64,000 nt of DNA from Neospora caninum Liverpool (GCF_000208865.1 NC_018389.1:1612001-1676000), one strand, 5' to 3'. Counted from the stretch's first letter, positions 49,301 through 62,478 are shown. The notes: a model not told the origin generated them from the letters alone. Made by a program: numbers and translations.

Positions 49301-51930
49301 GCATGCAATCGCGCAGTCGTATCAACGTGTCTAGGCCTCGTGTGCTAGGCGCGGAGGACCAGCAGCCTTGCGCTATAGCTCTCCATCGGTGTTATTACGC
49401 CTACCTCTCTACTCATTCCTCTCTCTCTATCTGTCTGTGTGTCTCGCCATCTCTCTCGCTCGCCCGGTTTCTCTCCCTATCTTTCTCTCCATCGTACTCT
49501 TTATCGTGAAATTGACATGTGTGGAGGTTCTGTTCATTCGTCTCCCCCCTGATGACAGTGCGAATGCGATCCACATTCGTCGCGATCTCTCCCATCGTTC
49601 CCCTCGTCCCTCTCCCCCCCCCCCCCAAATAAATANNNNNNNNNNNNNNNNNNNNNNNNNNNNNNNNNNNNNNNNNNNNNNNNNNNNNNNNNNNNNNNNN
49701 NNNNNNNNNNNNNNNNNNNNNNNNNNNNNNNNNNNGTCGTCAATCCTGCACCGCATGCGCGTTCTTGTTTTTGCGGCGCGGCTGCTTGCTTTCAGGCAGA
49801 TCGGCTCTCAGTCGTCACCTAACAGTCTCTTCACTGCCAAGCAGGTTCTTGGCGACCCGCACCACGCGGAAACTGCGGTGTCTCTCGCGTCGGTCGGCGC
49901 GGCGCCTTCAGCGGCCCGCCCTCCTGAGGGAAAGGCCGCCTCAGCCTTCCCGGACGACGACGGCTGGGACAGCAATCCGGAAGACGGCGAGAAGCGAGAG
50001 GCAACAGACGCCGGAGAGGAAGAGGGGAAGACAGGCGTAGGCGAACCTGGCCCGCCCTCAGAGCCAGGCACCGACGAAGAAGAGGGACGAGAAGGAGAGG
50101 GAGAAGAGGGCAGGGGGGAGGAGGACGAGAGGGACGAAGCCAGCACCCAGGCACTGGCCCACACGGACAGGCAGCCTGCCGCGTCTGCGCCGACATTACC
50201 TACAGAGGTGAGCTTGCTATTTGGAAAGTGTGTAAGAGGTTATTTTTGGAAGCATAGGTGATGGCGCCGATGAGGCGCGGTGCGGCTGTTCGGGCAGGAC
50301 CGAGGCTTTGCATTTTCTGTTTGCCAGATTTGCGTGCACGCGTTTTGAACTTGAGGCGCGTGGCGCGATTCAAACGCGTCTCGATCGGTCGCAAGAGAGG
50401 CGCCACTGGCAGAGGCGATTCCGTACGATTATGCATGTGTTTCGCCTATCTCTGGTTTTTCTGTTGGTTGCTTCTGGGGCGTCTGGTGGCGGCTGCAGCT
50501 GTGCCTAGATGCCTCACTGCCCTTTCGTTTCCTTTTCCACCTTGCCGCGCGTCCGCATTCGCACGTGGTCTTTCACCGTGTGGGGGTGTCCCTCGAGGGG
50601 TATCCCCAGAAAAAGCGTAAAATCGTTCTGCCTGAGAGACGCGCCTTGCCGTTCAAGTTCATGCGAGACTGCGCCTGCCCCGTTGCCGGGTCTTGTTTGG
50701 TTCTTCGCGTCCCCAAGAGGAAGCAGCGTCATGACGGGGACTTTTCTGCCTGGGCCGCGACCGACGTGCGTGGTACATCTGAGGCCGTGGCTTTCCGCAT
50801 GCAGGTTATGGACGAATACTTGCGCCTCTGCGCTCTGGAGGTGCTCCACGCCATTTCCGACGAGCAGCTCCCGATGGATATTTCGGCCCTCAACAGGCAA
50901 GAGACGCAAAGGAACACAAGGCAAAAGGGAAGGCGGACGGAGACACAGAGAAAGAAATGGAGACACACAGAGAGAGCGGTTTACCCTGGGAAGGTTTTGG
51001 AAGCGGAAAAGGGCGAGGCAGACGCGAAGAAGAAGAGTTGGTGAAGAAGGTCGAGGCGTTTTGTGACGGCCTTGTCGCTGCCTGCCCTAGCCGTGCAGGC
51101 TGGAGACATTCACATGCGATCGAGAGATGTTGAGCAGTTGACGGCGGGTGCCGCCGCCTGGACAAAAGCACCGAAAACCGAACCAGCCCGATCTGCCTAT
51201 CGTCGGGACTGTTTTCCTCTGTCAAATTCCACGACGTGATGCAAGAAGGCAAGAGGGGGAAGTATCAATCTCTCTATCTCTCCTCACATGTCAATTTTTA
51301 TCTATCCAACGATCTATGTGCTTATGACAACAGCACATACGTGCATTCATATGTGTGTATGGATACGCACATATGTAAATGCTTCCGTATACGGGTGTCA
51401 CATCAGAAACTTTTTCTGTGCACATGTTTGTATGATTGTTTTTGTATTTGAAGAGCGGCCGTTTTGCGCTGTGTGCGTCGATGCATCGACGTCTGCCCAT
51501 TCGCGCACAGAGAAGGAGATAAGGGCTACCTATTGTTAACGATACTCTTGAGTCTCTGCTTTCTCGTTTTCATTGGGGTGTTCGTACAGCAAAATTGCAG
51601 CAGAAGCGCCTGCGGTGTATGTAGAGAAGTTGCGGGCCGCTGAGAAGCCTTCGACGTTTGTAGCCCCAGACGTGCGCAAGACGTCCCACAAAAAAGTAAG
51701 GAAGAACTTGCCTGCTCTTCGCAAAGATGCAAGAAAGGAAAAAATGCCCACGAGTTTGAGGCGCATCTCGCATGCCAGAACTCGGGCGGTGTTCCTTTCC
51801 CTTCCTCGTCTCGATCTCCGGGGTTTGCCTTCAAGTCTCTCCTCACTTTCCGGCATTCTCTGCATCGACACAAAACGTGACGCAAGACAGTCACTGAGAC
51901 AGCAGGGAAGACGTACAAACGGAGAGAATT

Positions 51931-51965
<35 letters not shown>

Positions 51966-52091
51966 AAACTCCAGAATAGGCATGGGTCTATATGTATTCA
52001 TAGTCGTGCTTGATTATACTGTTTACTGTTGAAAAAAGCACGCACCTGCATGGTCGTAGGTATATGCAGCAGCGGAACCTGTCCGCATGTA

Positions 52092-52129
<38 letters not shown>

Positions 52130-55100
52130 CCAGTCCGGTTCCTGCAAATCGCTCTAAGAAATCGTGTCTGTTGTTTCACCTTTCTTGTCTTTCGGTTCTG
52201 TCTCTCGGGGATGTTCCCTCCTTTAGCTCGTGAAGTTCGTGCAATCCCTGTCGAAGAAGAAACTCCTGCAAACGAAGGAAACGCGCGGGGCGGTCGCCAT
52301 GGTCAAAGTGAACCGCAGCCACCCGCAGTATGTCGAATATAAGCCGATTCCGGAGAAGACGAAGAAGAGGATTCTCGAGCGCTTCGCGGCCGAGGAGACC
52401 GGCGGCGCCTCGCCTTCGGTCGCGGCGGGCAACGGACCTGGAGGCAGTTGTGTGGAAGAGCCAGGAGACAGGAGACAGCCCGGCCGCGTTTCCGCAGGCG
52501 GCGGCGCTGCTGCTGGCGGGAACGCCGTAGCCGGCGGAGACTCAGGTCAGAAAAAAACAAAGAGGCAAAGGAAGTCGAGATTGAGAAATATCTCTTATCG
52601 TACGTTGACACACGCAACTCGCTGCGACATATACCTATATATATATATATATATATGTTGAGGGAGAGATGTGGATCGGGACCTATTGATACGTTTACGG
52701 GTATCGGCGACTGGAGCTGGACACCCGAGTTGTATATCGCTGTCAATCTGCATGCATACAGTCTGGCCTGTGTGGGAATCTAGGCGCACGCCGAGAGTTC
52801 CGGTGTTGCCACGGACCCTCCGTTTCTTAGTGGAGCGACTGTTCTGTTCTGGCCAATCGTGGCGTCTGACCGGGGGGGTAGAGAGGAGCAACGAATGGTC
52901 ACCAAACGGGATGAGGAGAGGCGAGTCGGAGATGATGGAACCTCAGGTTCAGGCTGCTGAACGAGAAACGCGAAAGAAAAGACACTGAGCTTTGCTAACC
53001 ACACCACACAAGACTCGCGCGCCGCATGGTTGGTTTCCAACACACTTCAAGACTCTCTGCGTTTTGACCATCGTTCGCTTCCCTCCTTCCAGGGCCTCTC
53101 GTTTTGGAATTCTGCACGCCTCCGCAGAAGCTCTCGAAGGTGTTCACAGCCATGCAAGTTCAAACGGGCAAGTACGTCGAAGCGGCCCAGGCCTCCTCGC
53201 TGTGGCGCGGGGACATCTCGGAGGTCCGCCCTGCCTGACGAAAACGCCTTTTCCCTTCCGCGTGTCGCGCCTAGATGTCGTTCGTTTTCCCCGCTGCTCA
53301 GGAGTTCCGCCTCTTCGTATAGCTTCCGGTGCCGGTCCGCATGCACACGTTGGACGTCGCTATGCGCCGGCAACGCGGGCACGACGATCCACCTCATTTC
53401 TCGCGTCGGAACCTGTTCCTTCGCTCCACGCCGGTTCCGCTATTTGTCATATAGAGTCCCTTTTAGTCGGCCCCGACGCGCGTTTCCGAGTGTTCGCTGC
53501 GAGTTATTGACTGCCGTCTTCACAAAGACGCGGGAGGGCTGCGTCCGGGTTCCGGTGTCGCTTCCGTCGCGTCGCCGCGCAGCTGTCCACGCGCTCGTTA
53601 ACGGTACCGGCGATCGCTTCTTGTGAACCGTCTCGACCTAGGCCGAATCTCGAGAAGGCGGGGCCTCGCCGTTTGTGTCGCCACATCCGCCAGTCGCTCT
53701 CTGTTTCGTTCGCGTTTCTCGTGCAGCGCCAACTTTGCTTTCCCGCGCCGCGGCGGGCGGGTGGGTGATTGGTTGTGTCCTTTTCGCTAGTGGCGAGGAC
53801 CTTCATGCTGCGCGTTCGTCTCTGCTGGGAATGTGTTTTTAGAGACACTTTTTTCACGTTTGCCGAGGCGAAAGAGGTACTCACGCGGTATCTAGAAGCG
53901 GCGCAAGAGGCGAAGAAGGAAGGGGCTCACGCGAGTGACAAGTCGGAGGAGAAGGGGAGACGCAAAGAGCTCCGCAGTGACGAAGTCGTTGTGGACGGTG
54001 TGCTGAAGGACGCGCGTGAGTTGCCGAGAGAAGAACCTCCAGTGAAAAGGATACGGGAAGTCAACCGCAAACAAATCGAACCTGGAGACAAACAGAAGCA
54101 CTTGAAGGCGGGTAGTACCAGCCAAGGGTTTTGCACAGTGCGTGCGTCTACGAGGTGGAAAGGAACTGGAGTTCCATCTAAGGCTAGCTGTTCTTGTTGC
54201 CACGGAGGTTTTGGCCGTCGTCGTGTCCACCGTTGAGAGAGTTTCCCCGTTCGCGCTCCGCGCACCTGTCGATGTCTATGGCTATACATAGATTTGCTTG
54301 CGTCTTGCGTTCTCTGTGTGTTCTCTAGTCTTGACTAAGGAGGAGTTGGCGAGTGCAAAGGACAGCGCGGAAATGAAGATGAAGAAGGAAGAGGTTTTCA
54401 CCAGGTGGCTAGCAGCGCTGCAGCCTTGCTACGTGATGGTCCCCCCCGGCGCGCCCCGGGACCTCGACGTCTCCACTCTCAAAGTCCAGTGAGTTTGGCA
54501 TCTCTCAACAACGACACCTTTTCATTATCCTCTCTCTCCTTTTTTCATGCGTTTCTCAGGCGTCGATTCCCCCGCATTAGATGTGCATTTCTCTAGATAC
54601 ACCCACCCATCTATATATATAAATATATGTATGCAAATAGGTGTACATGCGTGCGTGTACCGTTTTATGCCTGCTCGCTTGCGTTTCGCTCTGGTGCCTG
54701 CGTGCGCGCCTGGCCCTTCCCCTCGCAAGCGTGTCTCTGCGACAGATTCAAAAAAGTAAACGTGGCGAACATCTGTGTTGGGTCCGCCGAGCCTCCTGTG
54801 TCTTGCCCCGTCTGTGTGCCTCTTCATTCCCCAAAGGGCTTTGCGGCGTCGCAACGCCTCTGCATGTTTTTGTTCGCAGCAAAGGCGCTTGGGTACCCGT
54901 AAGGATTTCAGTGGAAGATCGTTTCGGAGGACGAAAGCATGTGACGCACGTTGTGTAAGTTTTTCTCGACAGCGGGAGAACGATGGAAGAACGAAAGTAT
55001 CGCTCAAACGGAAGCGCCTAAACCCAGGATGAAACGAAATACGGTCTGCCAGAAATGGCAGTCCACACTGGCGTCTTGTCCATCAGTGTAAATTAGAAAT

Positions 55101-56361
55101 TTAGCTGTATTAAACGGTGTAAGGATATATAGCTTCCGCACATATCTTTATCCTCACGTTTGGATAAAATATATTTATGGATGAGGCACTGGATGCGAAG
55201 GTTCATCATGGAAAACCCATGCACACTCTTGGTGTGCTTCTTGTACTTACGATTCTGATGGCGTCTGAGGATTCATTTGGACTTTCACATTGTCACGCAA
55301 CTGATTCAGTTCAAAGATAAAGATACACATATATATAGATAAATATAGTTACGTGTAAGTATATGTATCACAGAAGTGGTACATGCCTGGCGAGAGTTCC
55401 GATGGACACCAGAGGTCGCTGACCAAGGTCAACTACGTGCTGCGTCGCTGCGTGCATCGAGTTTCGGGTTCGTGTCACTGCTGAACCCCCCACCAGCAAA
55501 TCGAACGAATGAACCGCTGCCAGCTTACTAACGAAGCTGTTTGTTCTACTGGTTTACACATGGTATGATCACACAGACGCACCCCCAAGTGGCTTCCCTG
55601 TTGCCGCATTGAATGCCCCTGTATGTCTATATGATTGCTACCGTACCCCGGTGTATACCAGTCAGTATGAGGAGGGCTATGCGGGTGTGCAGGTGGTGAA
55701 GCAATCTGTGTGTCACGCTCGAGCCTGTGCGTGTGTGGCAAGGCTCATATCGGGGCCTGATGTTGTTTTTTAGATTTCCTGTTTCGACACCTGCAGTGGC
55801 GTGCATGCATTTCTGCTCGAGCCGAAGACAGTGGCGGAGTATCTGCAAAAGAAACTCGCTGCAGCCGCTTCGACCTACGCGTTGCCTGGTCAAAAGGAGC
55901 AAAACGCCATCGCCATTCAGGTGAGAAAGTCAGGGGAACCAGAGGAGGCGAATGTGTGAGAAGAGAGGAGGACAGCAAAAGGCAAGCGAGAGAGATTATT
56001 CGGACCCAGAGGGGAGACGGGAAGGGGGTATGGCGAAGTCGAACGCGCGAGGGGCGTCGGGCCCGAGAACACCGGGGAACAATCGACGCGAAGCAAAACA
56101 GAGACTCTGACGATTAGCTGACAGGAACGCGGTACGTCGGGGGAAGAAGGCCTCTGGTACACCGGAGGAGACCGACGTGGAGTGTCTCCTGCACAACATG
56201 CAGATTTGGTCATGGCTGTTCACCCGTCTCTCTCCTTTTGGCGTTGGTAGGGAAACATGGCGAGTGCCGTGGCAGAGGCGCTCGTCGCCCACTTTAAACT
56301 CGATCGCAAGTACCTCGTGATTGAGCAGAAGAAGCCGAAATCTGGATCCTCACGGAAATAG
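46315..56361 (+). CDS. EIF2D: Translation initiation factor eIF2D (ligatin)
   Basis: Fourteen exons: 46315-46376, 47079-47322, 47766-47998, 48669-48776, 49796-50207, 50805-50896, 51590-51695, 52227-52545, 53093-53171, 53843-54015, 54329-54488, 54880-54954, 55797-55920 and 56251-56361 (765 codons; human eIF2D has 584). Phases agree throughout. eIF2D binds the 40S subunit, can deliver tRNA to the P site without GTP, and recycles post-termination complexes. Family landmarks: start MFRKKAGLG; LLLPPKDEISVAKL; PUA part with VYALWQCPEMLPTF and LKGADLMLPGI; VHAYGDGLWQIGSQSSP; a winged-helix part with TSHKKLVKFVQSLSKKKLL; a SWIB-like part with EFCTPPQKLSKVF and FTFAEAKEVL; and a C-terminal SUI1 domain with VEDRFGGRKHVTHVVGVHAF and IQGNMASAVAEAL. 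Exon 5 (residues 216-353) adds an acidic, low-complexity insert. Intron 6 has a GC donor (CAACAG/GCAAGA), required by the reading phase. The start ATG has A at -3. Confidence 0.93.
48847..48930. repeat. (CA)n and (TA)n microsatellites
   Basis: A CA tract (48847-48867) runs into TA (48867-48888), with a second TA tract at 48911-48929. All lie in intron 4 of eIF2D, about 70 bases after the donor. Confidence 0.9.
49614..49735. other. Scaffold gap after a poly-C run
   Basis: Thirteen C (49614-49626), AAATAAATA, then 100 N (49636-49735) in intron 4 of eIF2D. The following exon 5 starts at 49796, so no eIF2D domain appears to be lost. Confidence 0.95.
51933..52127. repeat. Two (TA)n microsatellites
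   Basis: TA tracts at 51933-51962 and 52096-52127 in intron 7 of eIF2D. The second ends about 100 bases before the acceptor of exon 8. A further tract lies at 52636-52656 in intron 8. Confidence 0.9.
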
Positions 56362-57889
56362 GTCCTCTTCATGCAGCCTTTTGATGTGGAAGTCATCAAC
56401 CCCAAGGAGACTTCAGCCTGTCCCTCGCTTCTGTCTGAGCTGTCACCAACGTGCTTTTTGTCTTCTTCCCTGTCTCTCCTGTTGTTCCCTTTCCTCTGAA
56501 CGCCTGCCAGGCGAAGCCTGAGCGTGTGTGTTTCTACGATGATCCGTTTTCAATTTACCTTCCTCGGCCTCTTCCCTGTCAGGATCCCTGACACTTCGCG
56601 ACCTACCATCTCGTTGTTTTCAATTTCTTCGTTTTCAATTTCTTCTTCAATCCCACTAGTCACGGTGCCTCCGTGCTTGCCTCTGTCTCGCTGCTTGGTG
56701 CGCCACTCCGCTCGCTGCGCCTGCGCACCGGCATTACCATCCTCTTCGTTTCGTTTTCCTACCTTTCGTCTCTCCTCTCTCGGCGCCTGCTGCGAAGCGC
56801 ATGCAGAATGGGCCCCATGGTCCAGCACGGCCTCTTTCTGCCCTTGACAATCCCTTTCCCGCCCCACGCTCGCTCCCGATCTCGCCCCTCAACGCACGCG
56901 CTTCTGGGCGAAGCTCTCAGGGAGCGGTCGACGACTTGTGGTCTCTTCAGTATGCGTCAATTGTCACCAACGCATCCTCGTTTATAACATCACCTGTTAT
57001 CCCTGGCTTGTGCCGATCGCGACGCGGTTGTCTCGCGAGGCCTTTGTGTTCTCTTGCGTTGTCTCCATTTGTTCTGTGTCCTGTTTTCTGGCCTTCCGAG
57101 ATTCCCCGTTGATTTCTCAGTCTGCTCGTTCTCCGCCGGGCCACGCCGTACCGGCTTGTTATCGGCCTAAACGTTTGCCACCGCGAAGGAAGTTTCGGTT
57201 CCGAGTTTGGGGAAAACAAAGTCTTGTCTTGAGAGCGATCGCGCCTTTCTAACCCGTCTCGAGAAATCTCGTTTTTGGAAGAGGCTCTCGAGTGTTCACG
57301 CCGCGTGTCTGACTAAATATCTAACAGCCTGGAGCAGCGGCCATCCGGGCCTATGTGTGAATGCGCTTGGTTCCGGAGCCCAAGATATCTTCTTGTTCTC
57401 GCCAGTGGGACAGCCCTCTGTCCCTCGCCAAGATGCGTCTCGAAAAATTCGTCTCGCGGCATCTCTGTGAGGTCTCACAACGTCTTCAGCTTTTTTCGCC
57501 TCCGCCTGGGCCCCCAGCGCACATAGAGGGGGGGCGGCCGACTGCAGGCGGCGCCACGCGTTTCCGCACGAGAGAGACATCCACACACGAGACTGAGGGC
57601 GATTAAGGTTTAGGGTTAATCAACGCAGATAAACGTTGGGTCGCGGAGACGGGAAATCGGGGGAAAGGCCAACGTGCGCCTCACGTTCGCTTCCACAATC
57701 CTGGACTCTCTTTGGTAGACCAAAGGGACCTCGATTCCCAGAAAGCAGACTCTCTGACACTTACGGCCAGAGTGATATGCACATATCGAGTGACCGATTG
57801 AAGGATAGACACTCGGACACACTTATGTAATATATATATATATATATATATATATTCGTAGTGAGTTCCAGGGGTTTCGCGACGGATGG
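56362..57889. other. Convergent intergenic region
   Basis: About 1.5 kb between the stop codons of eIF2D (plus) and the DEAD-box helicase (minus). It is pyrimidine-rich on the left half. A (TA)n tract lies at about 57830-57855. A single TTTAGGG at 57609 matches the telomere unit but is not repeated. No exon is visible. Confidence 0.6.
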
Positions 57890-58223
57890 TCAGAGAGCAA
57901 GGAGATGACGAGGGACAGGTCGATGAGCGTCGAGTCGTCCTTTCGTTTCCTCGGCGAGGCACAGACTGAGCAGGCGCAGGAGCTCGGCGTATCTGCGAAC
58001 AAAAAGAAGGATCGGAAAAACGGGGCCTGAAGCAGCAGTGAAGGAGCCTGCACAGGGAAATGCGAAAGGAACATGCGATGCCTTCGGTGCCCACGCGATG
58101 GACAGCATATACTCTCTATGCTGCCACCTCAGAGATAGGCTCGACCACGGCCTGCCTCTACATAACGTGCGCCTTCATCTTTACACATTGGTGCATATGT
58201 ATATATGGGAATACTCAGGGATA

Positions 58224-58269
<46 letters not shown>

Positions 58270-61200
58270 GATCGAACGGGACGTGTAGAGAGAGTGGTAT
58301 ACAATGAACGCATATGCGACTGTGACTTCATCGAGTTTGGTTTCCGAGGTGTCGGTGGTTTGTATGTTGCCCAGCGCGCTGCCACGTCTCTGCGTTTTGG
58401 CTTACGCGTGCTGGAAAGCCGAGTCGTTTCTGCACAGATTGAGGTGCATTTGCTCGAGGACCTTCCACAAATGTGGATTTTTCTTTTTTATCATTTCGCG
58501 AAAAGATCGCATTTGCTGGGGACATACGAGCGTGACACACAGCCCCCGCGCCCCGGCCCTGAGAGAAGACGATCCAGCAACAGCGAGGAAGGAAACGGGT
58601 GAAAAGGGAAACATCGCACAGAGCACGAGGCGCACGGCGCCACGCGTAGATACCCTCTCTAGGGGGGGGGGGGGGGGGGGGGGGGGGCCAACCCCCCCCT
58701 CCCCCGAAAAAAAGGGAAAAAAAAGGGCTTCCCCAAAAATGAAAACCCCAAAAAACCGGACCCGCGACAAGAATTTTTCACCTTTCGGGCGTTTTGCCCA
58801 GGAAAACCAAACCCGGGCAAAGAATTTTTGACCAAGGAAATTTGGGGGGCCCACCCCCTTCCCAAAAAGGGAAAACCCCCCCCCCCGGGGGTCACCAAGG
58901 GACCCCCACCCAACCAAAAAACCAAAGGGGCCAAAGTAAACAGGTTCAAAATTCCAATTTTCCCAAAAAACCCCCGAAAACAGCCTTTGTTTTTCCCACG
59001 GGGGGGGAGGGCGGTATTTCCAAATTGCCCAACAAAAGGGCTTGGTTGGAAAATTTGGGCTCCTTCGTTACCTTCCGGAACCCCCCAAATGGGTTAACTA
59101 CCCCTTGAAACGTTTTGGGGGGCCCTCTAAAGGGAAAAACCGNNNNNNNNNNNNNNNNNNNNNNNNNNNNNNNNNNNNNNNNNNNNNNNNNNNNNNNNNN
59201 NNNNNNNNNNNNNNNNNNNNNNNNNNNNNNNNNNNNNNNNNNCCCGCCGCCTCCCCAGACAACAAGGGAAAAGAAAGGCATCGACGACAATGTAAAACCC
59301 GAGAAACCGGACCAGCGACGAGGATCTATCAACAGTCAGGCAGTTGTGCCAGGTAGACCAAACGCGTGCAAAGCAGTCTTGACCAAGCGACATTCGGGCG
59401 CACACACCGCTACCAAGAAAGGCAAACGCAGCGCCACGGTGGTCAGCGACGGAGCCCCAACCGACCAAAAAACCGAGAGGGCCAAACGTAACGAGCTCAA
59501 AAATCCGACGTTCACAAGAAAACGCCGGAAACAGTCGTTGTCTTTACCACAGGCGGTGAAGGCAGTACATACGAAATGCACGACAAAAAGGGCTGTGTTG
59601 GAAATTTAGGCTCCTTCGCTTACCTCGCGGATCGCCCAGATCGGTGTACGTACGCCTGGACGTGTTGTGGGGCGTCGTAGTGGAAAACCGCATCGACGCC
59701 TTCGACGTCGAGCCCTCGCGAGGCCAGATCGCTGCATACCAGGACCTCGACAGTCCCATTTCTACAGAAGCGCAGCCGGCAAAAGAAAGCTAGAGTATAC
59801 ACAAGTCGCCAGAGAAGAGTAGGAAACACCGGGGAGAAAACGCGGTAGGAATGGCAAATATACAAAAAGGCCGTCTTGGCTGTGATTCGCCAGAGGAACC
59901 CTCCGCTGACGGCGTTGGCGCCTGCAGCGATTCCCCCAGAACGAACGCTGTGCCCCGCCTGTCTCTCTCTCCGCCCCTGACCTGGCTGTGGACGTGGAAG
60001 GACAGCGGCGCGTTTGGCAGGAATTCCGTAGCCGGAATTCTCACCTTCGCTGACTCTACCCTGTCCTTATGTGTACGCAAAAGGCATGGAATGCCTCATT
60101 CTCTTCCGCGAAAACGTCCCCTTTTTCAACTCGCTTACTTGAATCCGTTGATGAGCTTCATGCGGTCGCGCTGACTCAAGTTGCTCGACAGTTCGCGAAC
60201 ACGAAGGCAGAGAGGCCTCTCGACTTCCTCTTCTTCCTCTTTGCATGCGTCGCCTGGACGCCATGCGCCGTTCGCGGCGTCCGGCCGAGACGGTGCAGGC
60301 ACGGACTGTCCTTCCGAAGAGGAAAAGGCGGCGAAGCGAGAGATGCTTGTGGGGCGAATTTGGCTGCAGAGAGCCACGCGGCGCAGAGGGAAACGGAAGC
60401 GGAGCGCTTGACGCGAAACGCGAAAAGAGTGGCAAAAGGTGACAAACCCAAAACTCGTGCGCGCAGAGGAGCAGAACTACATACACCGAGCAAACGGAGG
60501 GGAGCGGCGGGGATGGGGAGGATGGCGGGGGATGCAGGAAAGACGCAAACGCAGTTGGGAGGACACGGGAGACGGCGAAAAATACGACTCAGACGTTTTT
60601 GCTCGCAAGCGGCCGAAGGTTCAGCCGCGACTCGGCGGCGACAAGGCGGCGACAGCGGGCGAGAGTGGAGAGAGCGGGCGAGAGTGGAGAGAGCGGGCGA
60701 GAGTGGAGAGAGCGGAGAGAGTGGAGAGAGCGGAGAGAGTGGAGAGACAGGTAACGCTGGTGCCTGTCAAGACGGGGCGACAACAGCGAAGCGGCCGATG
60801 ACCGCGAGACGCCTGTCGGTAGAGCTAACGGGCGGCAGCAACCCGGCGAAGTGCGAACAGATGAGGAACTCCAGAAACCGAAAACAAGCACACACTGGAC
60901 GCTGTGTGCGGATGCCTTGTCTGTGCCCGTCGGAAAGCTATCGGGAGACACACTTGCCAGCCGAAAACCTGAACGTTTCCCGACGATGTGCGAAAGACCA
61001 TAAACTCGGCTGGTCGGAAACCCGCGAGACGCACCCTACGCTTCTTGCTCCGATCTATTCTTCCTCAGCGGGCCTGTAGGAAGGCTCCAGTCCTCACCTG
61101 CTGTCGGCGTGTTCGAAATACAGCTGAAGCAGTCGCGCGAGGCGATGCGTGGCGTCTCGACTACTGCAGAAAACGAGTACTTTCATCTTCTTTCTTTTCT

Positions 61201-62380
61201 CCGAAACGCCTCCTTCTTCCGGTTCCTCGCCACATTCCCCTTCGCCTTCCCTCGATTCGCCGCCTTCTGCCTCCTCTCCGCCCTCTTCGCCGTCGTCGGA
61301 TTCTTCTTTCTCCTCTCCTTCCTCTGCTTTCTCTTCCTCTTCGTTCTCTTCCTCTGCGTTCTCTTCCTCTGCGTTCTCTTCCTCTGCTTTCTCTTCCTCT
61401 GCGTTCTCTTCCTCTGCTTTCTCTTCCTTCTCTTCCTCCTCGTCTTCACTCCCTCCGGCCTCTTGACCCTTTGCCTCGTCTCCTGAGGCGTTTGAGTCGT
61501 TCGAAGCCGCCTGGACCGCCGCTCGATTTCTCCCCAGCTCGCTGCCGCCGTTCGCCAGGTGCCGCGCAAGGCGCAGCAAAAGGAGGAGGAGACAGAGCGG
61601 CTTATCTTCCGAGTCGCAGACGACGTAGCGCTGCGCCAGCGACTGGGGCATCGAATAGTGACCTGAAGCGCAGGGAGGCGGGAGACCCCAGACAAACCGA
61701 AACAGCGTTTCCGGCAAATATCCGCTACCAAGATGCGCGGAGGGGGGGGGGGGCGAAAGAGTCGGAATGAGGATCACCTCCCCAGGCGTCGGTCCCGCCT
61801 GGCAGGAGAGCCAGGCAGCCGTCAGGAGGCAAGGCACAGACAACGGTGCCCGTGCTCGGCGGATCGCGGCCGTCCCAAGAGTGGAGGTAGGAAACAAACG
61901 TGAACGCAAAGGGAGGGGATAAGAAGGAGAAGCGGAGCCAGAAACGCGGCGTGCAAAAGGACACTCCTCGGAAGATCAATCTCTTCCTCCAGCGGAAAAC
62001 GTCGTGCTAATAGAGAAGATACTCTCTGTCCCGGCATGTAAATAGGGAGACGGATTTTCATACATTGTCACGTAATTATAGACGTGCAGAGGACGAGACG
62101 GGGTTACGATGCGTTTATGAAATATACGCATATTATATATATATATATATATATATTTCACCCTTTGTGTATCAATCGTTGCCTGGAGTCTGCTTACCGC
62201 TGGGGGTGGAGAGGACAAAGAACGGGCGCGTCAAATTGAGCAGAGCCAGCGACTTTGGATTCTTCGTCATCGTGGCAGAGAAGGCTGCAACGACAGAAAA
62301 CACAAGGCGACGCTGCAAGTGTCTTCTCGCCCTCACGCGTGTCTTCAGGTTTATCTGTACACCTCTACCGGCACAGCAAG

Positions 62381-62411
<31 letters not shown>

Positions 62412-62441
62412 TATATATATACTGGAGCTCTTGCTTTCGTC

Positions 62442-62478
<37 letters not shown>

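Noticed and set aside
57605..57618. Telomere-like TTTAGGG
   Set aside because: Only one perfect unit flanked by partial matches; no array and no chromosome-end context.
59143..59242. Missing helicase exon hidden in the third gap
   Set aside because: The exon 58558-58406 supplies AGARGLCVTLVCPQQ directly after motif VI in correct phase, so nothing is missing.
58659..59609. Pro/Gly/Lys-rich open frames in both strands around the third gap
   Set aside because: They come from homopolymer-smeared low-quality sequence and run through N; not genes.
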